64,000 nt of DNA from the NCBI GenBank assembly GCA_023664535.1, contig JAMPFJ010000004.1:62001-126000 (forward strand). Direction: 5' to 3'. The DNA is from Bacteroidales bacterium. Its GTDB lineage: Bacteria > Bacillota > Clostridia > Lachnospirales > Lachnospiraceae. Numbering within the stretch: position 1 is the stretch's first letter; each line of letters begins with the position of its first letter. Below, piece by piece: positions 50,907 through 58,857 of this stretch. The translations under genes were made by a program, and so were the position numbers. The notes below the pieces were generated by a model. That model was not told the origin of the DNA and made no database searches. It saw only the letters and a program-made list of their open reading frames with translations.

Positions 50907-50980
50907 CCTGAATTTATGTCATCTACTCCGTTATCCCGTTCCTTTGCGACAGGCATCCTTTGCCAGACTGCCTGTCGCAA

Positions 50981-51051
50981 AACAAAAATTGGCTGTCGCA
51001 GCGCAGCCCTTCTTCAACCCCGGTTGTAAGAACTCTGTACCTCGACAGCCA
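50981..51051 (-). terminator. Composite terminator after the flavin reductase-rubredoxin gene
   Basis: On the minus strand TTGGCTGTCG (51051-51042) pairs with CGACAGCCAA (50998-50989) and is followed by TTTTTGTTTT. The long loop holds a second small hairpin, CAACC/GGTTG. Just downstream, TTTGCGACAGGCA (50943-50955) and TGCCTGTCGCAAA (50969-50981) make another perfect 13-bp hairpin. Together they separate this gene from the AI-2E gene. Confidence 0.7.
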
Positions 51052-51062
51052 ATCCTATTCTT

Positions 51063-51662
51063 TTATAGTGGTTGAAAATCCTCTGCACCGTGTTTGCAGA
51101 CCGGACAGATAAAATCCGGAGGCAGTGTCTCACCTTCATAAATATAACCACATATTGTACAGATATATCCTTTTTTCTCTGCCGGCTTACCGGTTTCCTT
51201 AATATTGGCATGATAATATGCATAAGTTACCGAAGGGTTATCCGATAATCCTTCTCCTCCGGTTACCTCTGCAAAGAATACCGTATGGCTTCCCAAATCC
51301 ACCTGATTAACCACCCTGCCGGAAATGTACCCGTTACTCCCTTTTGTGAGGTAAGCGATTCCATTCTCTGCTCTGGAAAAAGATACTTCCACAAACTTAT
51401 CCGTATCTCTTCCGCTCTGAAAGCCAAATTGTTTAAAGGTATCAAACCGGACGCTTTCATCCAGAATGGTCAGATTAAATTCTCCTGTCTTCACAATCAT
51501 ATCATGAGTATAATTAGCTTTATTTACCGCAATCAAAATACGGTTTGGCGACGTGGTAACCTGTATCGCCGTGTTAATGATACATCCGTTATCCTTCTCA
51601 CCGTCTTTTGCCGTCAACACAAAAAGACCATAGCTTAATTTGTTCATTACCTTATTATCCAT
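51063..51662 (-). CDS. Flavin reductase domain fused to rubredoxin (high-molecular-weight rubredoxin type)
   Basis: Cytosolic electron carrier of 199 aa. Residues 1-150 are an FMN-binding flavin reductase-like split barrel (YGLFVLTAKDGEKDNGCIIN, QVTTSPNRILIAVNK, FNLTILDE). From about 160 a rubredoxin domain follows with its four Cys in YICTICGYIYEG and DFICPVCKHGAEDF. The same fusion in Moorella and Clostridium (Hrb) passes electrons from NADH to flavodiiron oxygen or nitric-oxide reductases; no such reductase gene is in this window. Role in oxygen tolerance is inferred from the family. SD AGGAGG is about 11 bases before ATG. It ends at a strong terminator. Confidence 0.93.
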   Translation of the reverse strand: MDNKVMNKLSYGLFVLTAKDGEKDNGCIINTAIQVTTSPNRILIAVNKANYTHDMIVKTGEFNLTILDESVRFDTFKQFGFQSGRDTDKFVEVSFSRAENGIAYLTKGSNGYISGRVVNQVDLGSHTVFFAEVTGGEGLSDNPSVTYAYYHANIKETGKPAEKKGYICTICGYIYEGETLPPDFICPVCKHGAEDFQPL

Positions 51663-51715
51663 TAACGCTCTGCCCTCCTACACATATTTATGGGATAACT
51701 GTTGTTCAGTGAACG

Positions 51716-53101
51716 TTATCGCTCATCGATTGGTATATAGGATTGTGTTTTTTTCACCGCCTTATACGCCGGACGAATAATTTTTCCCTGATTTATCAAT
51801 TCTTCAATACGATGGGCGCTCCAGCCTGCCATTCTTGCCACGGCAAATAGCGGAGTAAACAATTCCGTCGGAAGTCCCAGCATTTCGTATACAAATCCGG
51901 AATAAAAATCTACATTTGCACTGACACCCTTGTATATTCTGCGTTCCTCTGCAATCACCTCCGGCGCTAATCTCTCCACATTCGTATATAACTGATATTC
52001 ATTCTCATATCCCTTTTCGACAGAGAGCTTCTCCACAAAGCCTTTAAATACCTTGGCTCTGGGGTCGGAAATAGAATATACCGCATGCCCCATACCATAA
52101 ATGAGACCTGCCCGGTCGAAAGCTTCTTTATGTAACAGCTTTTTCAGATATACCTTAATCTCTTCGTCGTCGTTCCAATCCTTTACCTGCTCCTTCATCT
52201 CGGCAAACATTTTGGTAACCTTAATATTCGCCCCGCCATGCTTTGGCCCCTTAAGGGAACCTAAGGATGCCGCCATGGAAGAATAGGTATCCGTACCGGA
52301 AGAAGAAACAACATGTGTCGTAAACGTAGAATTATTACCGCCGCCATGCTCGGCATGCAATACCAATGCCAAATCCAGAATCCTTGCCTCCAGCTCAGTA
52401 TACTTACTGTCCGGTCTGAGTACATATAACAGATTTTCCGCCGTGGATAAATCCGGCTGAGGGGTATGAATATACAGGCTGTTCCCGTCATGGTAATGGC
52501 TGTATGCCTGATATCCGTATACCGATAACAGCGGTACCACTGAAATCAACTGTAAACACTGCCTTAACACATTGGGAATGGACGTATCATCCGCCTTATC
52601 ATCATAAGCGTACAATGTCAGTATACTCCTTTGCAAGGTATTCATCATATCCTTGCTGGGCGCCTTTAAAATAATATCCCGCACAAAGTGGGTAGGCAGC
52701 GACATCCGGTAATTTGATAAAATATCGGTTACCCTGGTAAGCTCCTCTTTATTCGGAAGCTTGCCAAATAAAAGCAGATATACCGTTTCTTCATAACCAA
52801 ACCGTTTTTCCTTGATAAATCCGGCTACGATATCCTCCACATCCACACCCTGATAATACAATTTTCCTTCACACGGAATCATATCGTTATCTTCCACGAT
52901 ATATGACTGAATTTTAGAAACGTCCGTCAACCCTGCCAGTACACCTTTACCATTGATATCTCTAAGCCCGCGCTTTACATCATATTTGGTAAACAGTTCT
53001 GTATCAATCTGAAGATTTTCAAGACACAACTGTGATAATTCCTGAATCTCGCCTGTTACCTGCGAATAAATATTAATTCTCTCCTCGTGGTTGTTGTTCA
53101 C
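51716..53101 (-). CDS. Citrate synthase family protein (citrate/2-methylcitrate synthase)
   Basis: Condenses oxaloacetate with acetyl-CoA (or propionyl-CoA) in the cytosol. It is 461 aa. The catalytic regions are LVLHAEHGGGNNSTFTTHVV near 265, LGSLKGPKHGGANIKV near 295, and LIYGMGHAVYSISDPRA with the active-site His near 345; the Asp and Arg of the C-terminal part follow. It resembles the longer Clostridial citrate synthases, which feed glutamate synthesis through an incomplete TCA cycle. The chosen start is GTG at 53101 with AAGGGTGA upstream; the frame extends to 53188, but those codons cover a promoter-like TATACT. No other TCA genes are adjacent. Confidence 0.92.
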   Translation of the reverse strand: MNNNHEERINIYSQVTGEIQELSQLCLENLQIDTELFTKYDVKRGLRDINGKGVLAGLTDVSKIQSYIVEDNDMIPCEGKLYYQGVDVEDIVAGFIKEKRFGYEETVYLLLFGKLPNKEELTRVTDILSNYRMSLPTHFVRDIILKAPSKDMMNTLQRSILTLYAYDDKADDTSIPNVLRQCLQLISVVPLLSVYGYQAYSHYHDGNSLYIHTPQPDLSTAENLLYVLRPDSKYTELEARILDLALVLHAEHGGGNNSTFTTHVVSSSGTDTYSSMAASLGSLKGPKHGGANIKVTKMFAEMKEQVKDWNDDEEIKVYLKKLLHKEAFDRAGLIYGMGHAVYSISDPRAKVFKGFVEKLSVEKGYENEYQLYTNVERLAPEVIAEERRIYKGVSANVDFYSGFVYEMLGLPTELFTPLFAVARMAGWSAHRIEELINQGKIIRPAYKAVKKTQSYIPIDER

Positions 53102-53214
53102 GCAATCACCCTTTCTTATTCTTAAATCGCTTTTTCTCCAGATGATAGTATAGCATAAAATCCCCCTTCCCCCTAGCCCTTTTTTCAAAATTCATAAAAG
53201 TTTAACAAAATTTA

Positions 53215-53250
53215 AGGGAAATAACCGCCGTTTTTCGCAATTATTTCCCT
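53215..53250 (-). terminator. Probable terminator after purB
   Basis: AGGGAAATAA (53215-53224) and TTATTTCCCT (53241-53250) form a perfect 10-bp stem 52 bases after the purB stop. On the minus strand a loose T-rich tail (TAAATTTTGTT) follows. Confidence 0.65.
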
Positions 53251-53302
53251 GTTTCCATATATCTATATTTCCGAAGTCCTGTATTTTCCGATATCCGGTA
53301 AA

Positions 53303-54751
53303 CTATACGTTAATCTCTGCCGTCATGCCAAGCAAATCCTTATTGGCATTTAACACCGGCGTCACTATTTCCGTGATAAATTCTTCGGTCTGCTGCGGCG
53401 CACGCCCCACAAAATTCTTTGGCTCTAAAAGCTCCTCTATCATATCCTTTGTCATGCCGAAGGCCGCATCGTTTGCAATACGGTCAACCAAATCGTTCTC
53501 TTTTCCCTCTTTCTTAACCACTGCGCCGGCAGCCATGGAATGTTCACGAATCTTCTCATGAAGCTCCTGACGGTTTCCGCCGCGTTTTACGGCATCCATC
53601 ATAATATTTTCCGTCGCCATAAACGGAATCTCTTTCATAAATCTCTGGAAAATCACCTTGTCGTATACCACTAAGCCGTCCACCACATTTAAGTACAAAT
53701 CCAGAATGCCGTCAACTGCCAGAAATGCTTCCGGAATGGAAATCCGTTTATTTGCCGAATCATCCAGCGTCCGCTCAAACCACTGAGTGGCAGAGGTAAT
53801 CGCCGGGTTAAGGGCATCCACCATAACATAGTTGGCAAGGGATGCGATTCTCTCTGAGCGCATCGGGTTTCTCTTATACGCCATTGCGGAGGAACCAATC
53901 TGATTCTTCTCGAAGGGCTCTTCTATCTCCTTCAAGTGCTGCAACAGGCGGATGTCATTGGAAAATTTATGGGCGCTTTGTGCGATTCCGCTGAGCACGT
54001 TTAAAATCCGGGAATCCACCTTTCTTGAATACGTCTGTCCCGATACCGGATAACATTCCTTAAAGCCCATCTTTTCCGCAATCATGCCGTCGATTTTACG
54101 AATCGTTTCATGGTCGCCGTTAAACAGTTCCAGAAAGCTTGCCTGTGTTCCCGTCGTTCCCTTTGAACCGAGTAATTTCTGCTGGCTTATCATATATTCC
54201 AAATCCGATAAGTCCAGCATCAGCTCCTCTAACCAGAGCGTCGCCCGTTTTCCCACCGTTGTAGGCTGCGCCGGCTGAAAATGGGTAAAAGCAAGCGTCG
54301 GTAAATCTTTATACTGCATGGCAAATTTAGCGAGCTCATTGATGACATTCAACAATTTTTTCCGAACCAGCTTCATCGCTTCGGTCATTACAATAACATC
54401 CGTATTGTCTCCCACATAACAGCTGGTTGCGCCGAGATGAATAATTCCCGCAGCAGCAGGACACTGCTTTCCATAAGCATAGACATGGCTCATCACGTCA
54501 TGACGAACCTGCTTTTCCCGCTTTTTCGCCACATCATAATTGATATCGTTCTGAAATGCCTTCATCTCTTCAATCTGTTCCAGCGTAATAACCGGCTTTC
54601 CGTTTTCCGAAAGCCCCAGCTCATACTCCGTCTCGGCTAAGGCAATCCATAACTTTCTCCACGTCTTAAATTTCATATCCGGTGAAAAAATATACTGCAT
54701 CTCCTTACTTGCATATCTCTCCGACAATGGGCTCACATACTTATCTCTCAT
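53303..54751 (-). CDS. purB: Adenylosuccinate lyase
   Basis: Cytosolic tetramer that removes fumarate from SAICAR and from adenylosuccinate in purine synthesis. It is 482 aa. It starts RDKYVSPLSERYASKEMQYIFS, split over two stretches, and shows HDVMSHVYAYG, AAGIIHLGATSCYVGDNTD, LAFTHFQPAQPTTVGKR and the fumarase-superfamily signature GSSAMAYKRNPMRSE near 290 with the flexible catalytic Ser loop. AGGAGG 8 bases before ATG at 54751 sets the start; the frame to 54793 is unsupported. It lies 73 bases downstream of purF on the same strand, so the two are probably co-transcribed. Confidence 0.96.
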   Translation of the reverse strand: MRDKYVSPLSERYASKEMQYIFSPDMKFKTWRKLWIALAETEYELGLSENGKPVITLEQIEEMKAFQNDINYDVAKKREKQVRHDVMSHVYAYGKQCPAAAGIIHLGATSCYVGDNTDVIVMTEAMKLVRKKLLNVINELAKFAMQYKDLPTLAFTHFQPAQPTTVGKRATLWLEELMLDLSDLEYMISQQKLLGSKGTTGTQASFLELFNGDHETIRKIDGMIAEKMGFKECYPVSGQTYSRKVDSRILNVLSGIAQSAHKFSNDIRLLQHLKEIEEPFEKNQIGSSAMAYKRNPMRSERIASLANYVMVDALNPAITSATQWFERTLDDSANKRISIPEAFLAVDGILDLYLNVVDGLVVYDKVIFQRFMKEIPFMATENIMMDAVKRGGNRQELHEKIREHSMAAGAVVKKEGKENDLVDRIANDAAFGMTKDMIEELLEPKNFVGRAPQQTEEFITEIVTPVLNANKDLLGMTAEINV

Positions 54752-54824
54752 TTTCTTCCTCCTGATTTTGTAAACTTCTTTCCGTAACGGCAAAATTCAA
54801 TTTTTACATCCTGCCATTCAGCCT

Positions 54825-56291
54825 TTACCTGTTTGGCTTATTCTTCCGTATCGTTTCGTCATGCTCTCCCCGAATGTCCTCCTCCGGCGGTTCCATCGGA
54901 TAATTACCGCTAAAACAACCATCACAGTATTGTCTTCCCGCCGACAGCTCCTTCAGCCGCTCTATCCTCAGATAGCCCAGGGAATCCGCTCCCAGAATAT
55001 CGCAAATCTCGTCGACAGTCCGGTTATGTGCAATCAGCTGATTCTCATCCGGAATGTCCGTTCCGAAATAACAGGGGTGCAAAAACGGCGGCGAAGAAAT
55101 ACGGACATGCACTTCCGTCGCCCCGGCTTCCTTCAGCATACTGACAATCCTGTCCGATGTTGTTCCCCGGACAATGGAATCGTCAATCATTATCACACGT
55201 TTTCCCCGAACCGCATCCTTTAACACGTTGAGCTTAACCTGCACGCTGGACTCCCGCTGGCTTTGCTTAGGTTTAATAAATGTCCGTCCCACATAGGCAT
55301 TCTTGATAAATGCCGTCCCGTAAGGTATACCCGATTCCAGGGAATACCCCAGTGCGGCGGCATTGCCGGATTCCGGTACTCCGACAACCAAATCTGCGTC
55401 TACCGGAGAATCTTTTGCCAGACACCTTCCCGCAATAATCCGTGACTCGTACACGCTCATTTCATCCAATACGCTGTCCGGCCTTGCAAAATAAATATAT
55501 TCAAAGATACATCTTGCCTGCTTTTCCTGACACATGTCTTTATAAGACACAATCCCTTTTTCCGGCGTAATGGTAACCATTTCTCCCGGCTCCACATCAC
55601 GAATAAATTCAGCGCCGATGGTATCCAGCGCACAGCTCTCCGATGCCAGCACATAGGCATTATTCCGCTTTCCTATACAAAGGGGACGGAACCCAAAGGG
55701 GTCTCTCGCCCCAATCAGCTTTCTCGGGCTCATCACAATCAGGGAATAGGAGCCCTTCACCTTGCCAAGCGCTTGCAAAACCGCCTGTTCCACCGTCGCC
55801 GTATGTACACGCTCCCTTGCAATATGATAGGCAATCACTTCTGAATCAATCGTTGTCTGGAAAATGGCTCCCGTTAATTCCAGCTCCCGTCTAAGCTCCG
55901 GTGCATTTACCAGGTTTCCGTTGTGGGCGAGACCTAACGTACCCTTTATATAGTTAAGCACCAGCGGCTGCGCATTTTCTCTGACGGATGCCCCGGCTGT
56001 GGAATACCGGACATGCCCCACTCCGATGTTTCCTTTCAGCTTCTCCATGTCCTCCGGCGTAAATACTTCATTTACCAGACCCATTCCTTTTGAAGAGAGA
56101 ACCTTTCCTTTCGGGCCCTCTGTATCCGAAACGGCAATCCCGCAGCTTTCCTGTCCCCTATGCTGCAAGGCAAACAAACCATAGTAAATGGACGGTGCCA
56201 CATCATTTCCGTCAAAGTCGTAAATACCAAACACTCCGCATTCTTCATGCAGTATATCTTCCTCAAAACTGTTGTCAAATACTTCACTCAT
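54825..56291 (-). CDS. purF: Amidophosphoribosyltransferase
   Basis: First committed enzyme of purine synthesis, transferring glutamine nitrogen to PRPP. It is 488 aa with this start. A short acidic propeptide (SEVFDNSFEEDILHEE) precedes the catalytic Cys of ECGVFGIYD; it is removed in Bacillus-type PurF. The glutaminase domain has GLFALQHRGQESCGIAV and GHVRYSTAG. The transferase half has VVGVPESGNAAALGYSL and the PRPP loop VIMIDDSIVRGTTSDRI. The C-terminal RQYCDGCFSGNYP fits the 4Fe-4S Cys. The ATG at 56291 follows AGGAG; an ATG six codons upstream overlaps that site. It is paired with purB downstream and has a paralogue lacking the Cys at 31806. Confidence 0.96.
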   Translation of the reverse strand: MSEVFDNSFEEDILHEECGVFGIYDFDGNDVAPSIYYGLFALQHRGQESCGIAVSDTEGPKGKVLSSKGMGLVNEVFTPEDMEKLKGNIGVGHVRYSTAGASVRENAQPLVLNYIKGTLGLAHNGNLVNAPELRRELELTGAIFQTTIDSEVIAYHIARERVHTATVEQAVLQALGKVKGSYSLIVMSPRKLIGARDPFGFRPLCIGKRNNAYVLASESCALDTIGAEFIRDVEPGEMVTITPEKGIVSYKDMCQEKQARCIFEYIYFARPDSVLDEMSVYESRIIAGRCLAKDSPVDADLVVGVPESGNAAALGYSLESGIPYGTAFIKNAYVGRTFIKPKQSQRESSVQVKLNVLKDAVRGKRVIMIDDSIVRGTTSDRIVSMLKEAGATEVHVRISSPPFLHPCYFGTDIPDENQLIAHNRTVDEICDILGADSLGYLRIERLKELSAGRQYCDGCFSGNYPMEPPEEDIRGEHDETIRKNKPNR

Positions 56292-56405
56292 GCAAGAAAG
56301 TCTCCTCATCTGAAACGCTTTATCTAATGTTTACTTACCTATTCGTCCCCGCAGGCGTTCCTTTCCTCAGCGGATAAATATTCCTGCCGGGCATATACCG
56401 CATTC

Positions 56406-56434
56406 ATGTTATCCTTTTTTCACAAAACTGTCAA
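56406..56434 (-). promoter_or_regulatory. purF promoter
   Basis: Minus strand: consensus -35 TTGACA (56434-56429), 17-base spacer, -10 TAACAT (56411-56406). The leader of about 105 bases before the start at 56291 can pair GCAGG with CCTGC and may be structured, but it matches no riboswitch class I recognise. Confidence 0.75.
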
Positions 56435-56452
56435 TGGAAATACGGATTTTAT

Positions 56453-56481
56453 TTGTTATTTTTATTCTTTTATGCTATAAT
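56453..56481 (+). promoter_or_regulatory. Promoter of the PilZ gene
   Basis: -35 TTGTTA (56453-56458), 17-base spacer, extended -10 TGCTATAAT ending at 56481. The transcript leader to the ATG at 56599 is about 110 bases. Confidence 0.7.
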
Positions 56482-56488
56482 ATCCCAT

Positions 56489-56509
56489 ATCATGAATTTC
56501 AGTCATGAT
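56489..56509. promoter_or_regulatory. Palindrome at the PilZ gene transcription start (candidate operator)
   Basis: ATCATGA (56489-56495) and TCATGAT (56503-56509) are exact inverted repeats with a 7-base gap, placed right at the expected transcription start. There is no T run, so a regulator site is more likely than a terminator. Confidence 0.45.
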
Positions 56510-56598
56510 TATTGTAAGAAAAAACACCTTATTTGGTACTAATTTTTTCTTTTTATAGTAAGAACAAATGAAAATACAGACAGACGGAGGGTATTTTT

Positions 56599-56949
56599 AT
56601 GCAGGAAAAGAGAAGATATAAACGTTTACCAATTCAATTACAGCTGGAGGTTTCCGAGGTATTTAAGCAGGATAACAATGTAATCAATAATTTGAATGCG
56701 GAGATAACCGTATTTGATATCTCAAAAGCCGGTATTGGATTTACTACATCCACATTACTGCCGGTGGGCTATTATTTTAATGCCACTATTTTACTAAAAA
56801 CATCTGAACAGAAAATCTTAACCGTAGTAAAGATTCTTCACCATGAAAAACTGGAGAATAATCTATATCGCTATGGCTGTGAATTTGTTGGTCTTGCCGG
56901 TATTTTCGATTCTGTATTTGAAGAATACGAGCAGGCATTGAATGAATAA
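56599..56949 (+). CDS. PilZ domain protein, c-di-GMP receptor
   Basis: A 116-aa single-domain protein. The N-terminal KRRYKRLPIQL supplies the RxxxR motif and VFDISKAGIGF near residue 40 the (D/N)xSxxG motif; together they bind cyclic di-GMP. Beta strands of the PilZ barrel follow (YFNATILLKTSEQKILTVV, RYGCEFVGL). Length is that of a stand-alone receptor. It has its own promoter and palindromic site and a strong terminator downstream, thus is monocistronic. Together with the HD-GYP protein at 25943 it shows that this organism uses c-di-GMP. The output partner is unknown. GGAGGG lies 8 bases before ATG. Confidence 0.93.
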   Translation: MQEKRRYKRLPIQLQLEVSEVFKQDNNVINNLNAEITVFDISKAGIGFTTSTLLPVGYYFNATILLKTSEQKILTVVKILHHEKLENNLYRYGCEFVGLAGIFDSVFEEYEQALNE

Positions 56950-56976
56950 AGTCTATCAAATTATCCTCTTTATCAT

Positions 56977-57028
56977 GAGCCGGGCATCTGTTCATTGTCA
57001 CTTGATACAGATGCTCCGGCTCTGCTTT
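56977..57028 (+). terminator. Terminator after the PilZ gene
   Basis: GAGCCGGgCATCTGT (56977-56991) pairs with ACAGATGcTCCGGCTC (57007-57022) and is followed by CTTTTT. It also overlaps the end of the convergent amidase gene and may serve both. Confidence 0.85.
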
Positions 57029-58276
57029 TTAGTTTACCCAAAAATACCGGTTTCGCCTGTCCCGGACTCCGATTTCAATTTCATAATCAATCATTCTGGC
57101 ATGTGCCGTTGATATGCTGCCCACCTGTTCCACCGTAAAATCGGCTTCCCCACCATAAGAAAACCGGTTAAGCCAGTCACATTTTCCAAATCCAATCATT
57201 TCACCATCTCCGTAATTATAACCGGCATCAAATCCCGCCTCATTTCCCGCACCAATATAGGACAATGTATACCTGCCCTGCTTTAAATATTCCGGAATAT
57301 AAGCCTTCATCTGATAACACCCGGTAGTTATGCCTCCTTTTTGCTTCAGCGATACCGTCACGGAATTTCCGTCGGGATTCCGGTAAACCAGATAAACGGA
57401 AGAAATTCCAACTCCATCCTCCACCTCTATCTCGTAAGTGGCAATTCCCGGTGTTTTTCCGTCATATTCCACCATCCGGATTCCGGTTATGTTTGGCGCC
57501 TCATAATAGTCCCGCTCTATCGCCTTTGTTCCTGCGCCAAACTTCCTGGCATGCCTGGGTGTCACCCGGCTTCCGTCCTTTTTACGAAGCTGAAAATAAG
57601 CGGCAATTCCGTTGGCATCCGCCTTTGCAAGAGCTGCCAGCTTCTCTTCCGACTGAAGAAATCCCCTGTCTGTTTTGGCATCCATATAACAATGTTCAAT
57701 AATCATTGCCGGTATGCCATGGTTGTATGCATGCCGGAGCACCCCATAATAATCATCAAAGCTGCCGTCTGCACGTCTGCCGCCCATCTGGGTCACCCGG
57801 GCAAATGTCCCTGCATTTTTCAGTCCCAACGCTTCAAACTCCCCCAACAGATAATCCGCAAATTCCATAAGCGTTTTCTTTTTCTCTTCCCCTGTGCTGA
57901 TATAAACAGATGCGCCCTCCGCCCGGTGCGATACGCTGGCGTTAAAGTGCAGGCTGAGCAAAATATCCGCTCCCGTCTCTTTCGCACGGTTTGCGCGTTC
58001 TGCCAGCGTAACCTGCTCGTCACTGTCCCTCACTAATACCACGGTTACCCCGGAATACTGCTCCAACTCCTGTTTTAACCGCTTTGCCACCGCCAGATTA
58101 GCATCCTTTTCCTTAATTCCATAGTAATATGCGCCATCCTCTTCTCCTCCGTGCCCTGCATCCAACGCAATCGTTACTCCCCTGCCATCCGTATCCGCAC
58201 AGACAGACAGTCCGCAGGGATTAAACAGCCAAAAAAAGAGAACTGCCCAAAAAATCCATTTACCAAAACCTCTCAT
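57029..58276 (-). CDS. N-acetylmuramoyl-L-alanine amidase (Amidase_3 family), secreted
   Basis: Cell-wall hydrolase of 415 aa that cleaves between muramic acid and the stem peptide. A signal peptide is visible (MRGFGKWIFWAVLFFWLFN then SVCAD, about 1-27). The zinc amidase domain (about 33-225) has IALDAGHGGEEDGA (first His), a Glu in GIKEKDANL, LLSLHFNAS (second His), and AMIIEHCYMDAKTD with the catalytic Glu. The C-terminal 170 residues are a beta domain with Ig-like strands (IATYEIEVEDGVGISSVYLV), probably wall or surface binding. The start at 58276 fits the signal peptide and an AAGGGG/AAAGGA site; the frame to 58381 is not supported. It is a single gene. Confidence 0.93.
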   Translation of the reverse strand: MRGFGKWIFWAVLFFWLFNPCGLSVCADTDGRGVTIALDAGHGGEEDGAYYYGIKEKDANLAVAKRLKQELEQYSGVTVVLVRDSDEQVTLAERANRAKETGADILLSLHFNASVSHRAEGASVYISTGEEKKKTLMEFADYLLGEFEALGLKNAGTFARVTQMGGRRADGSFDDYYGVLRHAYNHGIPAMIIEHCYMDAKTDRGFLQSEEKLAALAKADANGIAAYFQLRKKDGSRVTPRHARKFGAGTKAIERDYYEAPNITGIRMVEYDGKTPGIATYEIEVEDGVGISSVYLVYRNPDGNSVTVSLKQKGGITTGCYQMKAYIPEYLKQGRYTLSYIGAGNEAGFDAGYNYGDGEMIGFGKCDWLNRFSYGGEADFTVEQVGSISTAHARMIDYEIEIGVRDRRNRYFWVN

Positions 58277-58548
58277 TCCTTTTCCCCTTATCAAAATATT
58301 TCTTTCTATAATTATACTTATTCTTCGGGCAATAAGCAAACTCTTCCGCTCCCCAATCCACCATAAGCGGAAAATATCCATCCTTCTTTACTATCATGGT
58401 ATGATAATGCCTGGATTTTATACCCTTTTGCCGTGCATTTCCAATGCGTATCACAAATATGACACAGCTTTTCAATTTTTCTTCAAGCTTTACCGGATAA
58501 ACTCTTTCTTAGAAACGGTATATCGGCAATGGCAATTTCCGGATGCCT

Positions 58549-58836
58549 GTTAATAAAGCATAGGTAATTGCGAAACTCAGTTTTTCAAGACGTTCGTTGT
58601 ACGATATCGACAAATCAACGCAGGCACACTTGCGCTGCTTGTCGCACGTAATGGTACATAAGGTGCCAAAATACGGCACCAGCCAAGGCACACTTTCACA
58701 CTAAGCTCGGAAATACCTCGCTAAGTGTTCAATGCGAAGTACCAACGGCTCCAAAGCACCCGCTTATGATATTGTCGATATTGCACAACTGGATTTTGGA
58801 AATCAGGAGTTTCGCAATTATCTGGTTAACAAAACA
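58549..58836 (-). mobile_element. MITE-like palindromic element, copy 3 (inverted, composite centre)
   Basis: Third copy, 264 bp (58561-58824), inverted with respect to copies 1 and 2. It is bounded by TAGGTAATTGCGAAACTC and GAGTTTCGCAATTATCTG. It is longer because the centre contains both hairpin modules: the GGTAC/GGTGCC type of copy 2 (58650-58682 region) and the CTAAGC/GCTAAG type of copy 1 (58701-58729 region). The flanks GTTAATAAAGCA (58549-58560) and GTTAACAAAACA (58825-58836) agree at 10 of 12, an aged target duplication. It lies directly upstream of the lipoprotein start. The rest of the gap from 58277 to 58548 shows no gene. Confidence 0.85.
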
Positions 58837-58857
58837 AATAAGAAGGAGACCATGAAT

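Noticed and set aside
56291..56405. Possible purine or ZTP/PRPP riboswitch in the purF leader
   Set aside because: Some pairing is possible, but none of the conserved cores of these classes is present.
58732..58857. Open frame extending the lipoprotein by 42 residues upstream
   Set aside because: The extra codons lie inside MITE copy 3 and are followed by a proper SD and a signal peptide at 58858.
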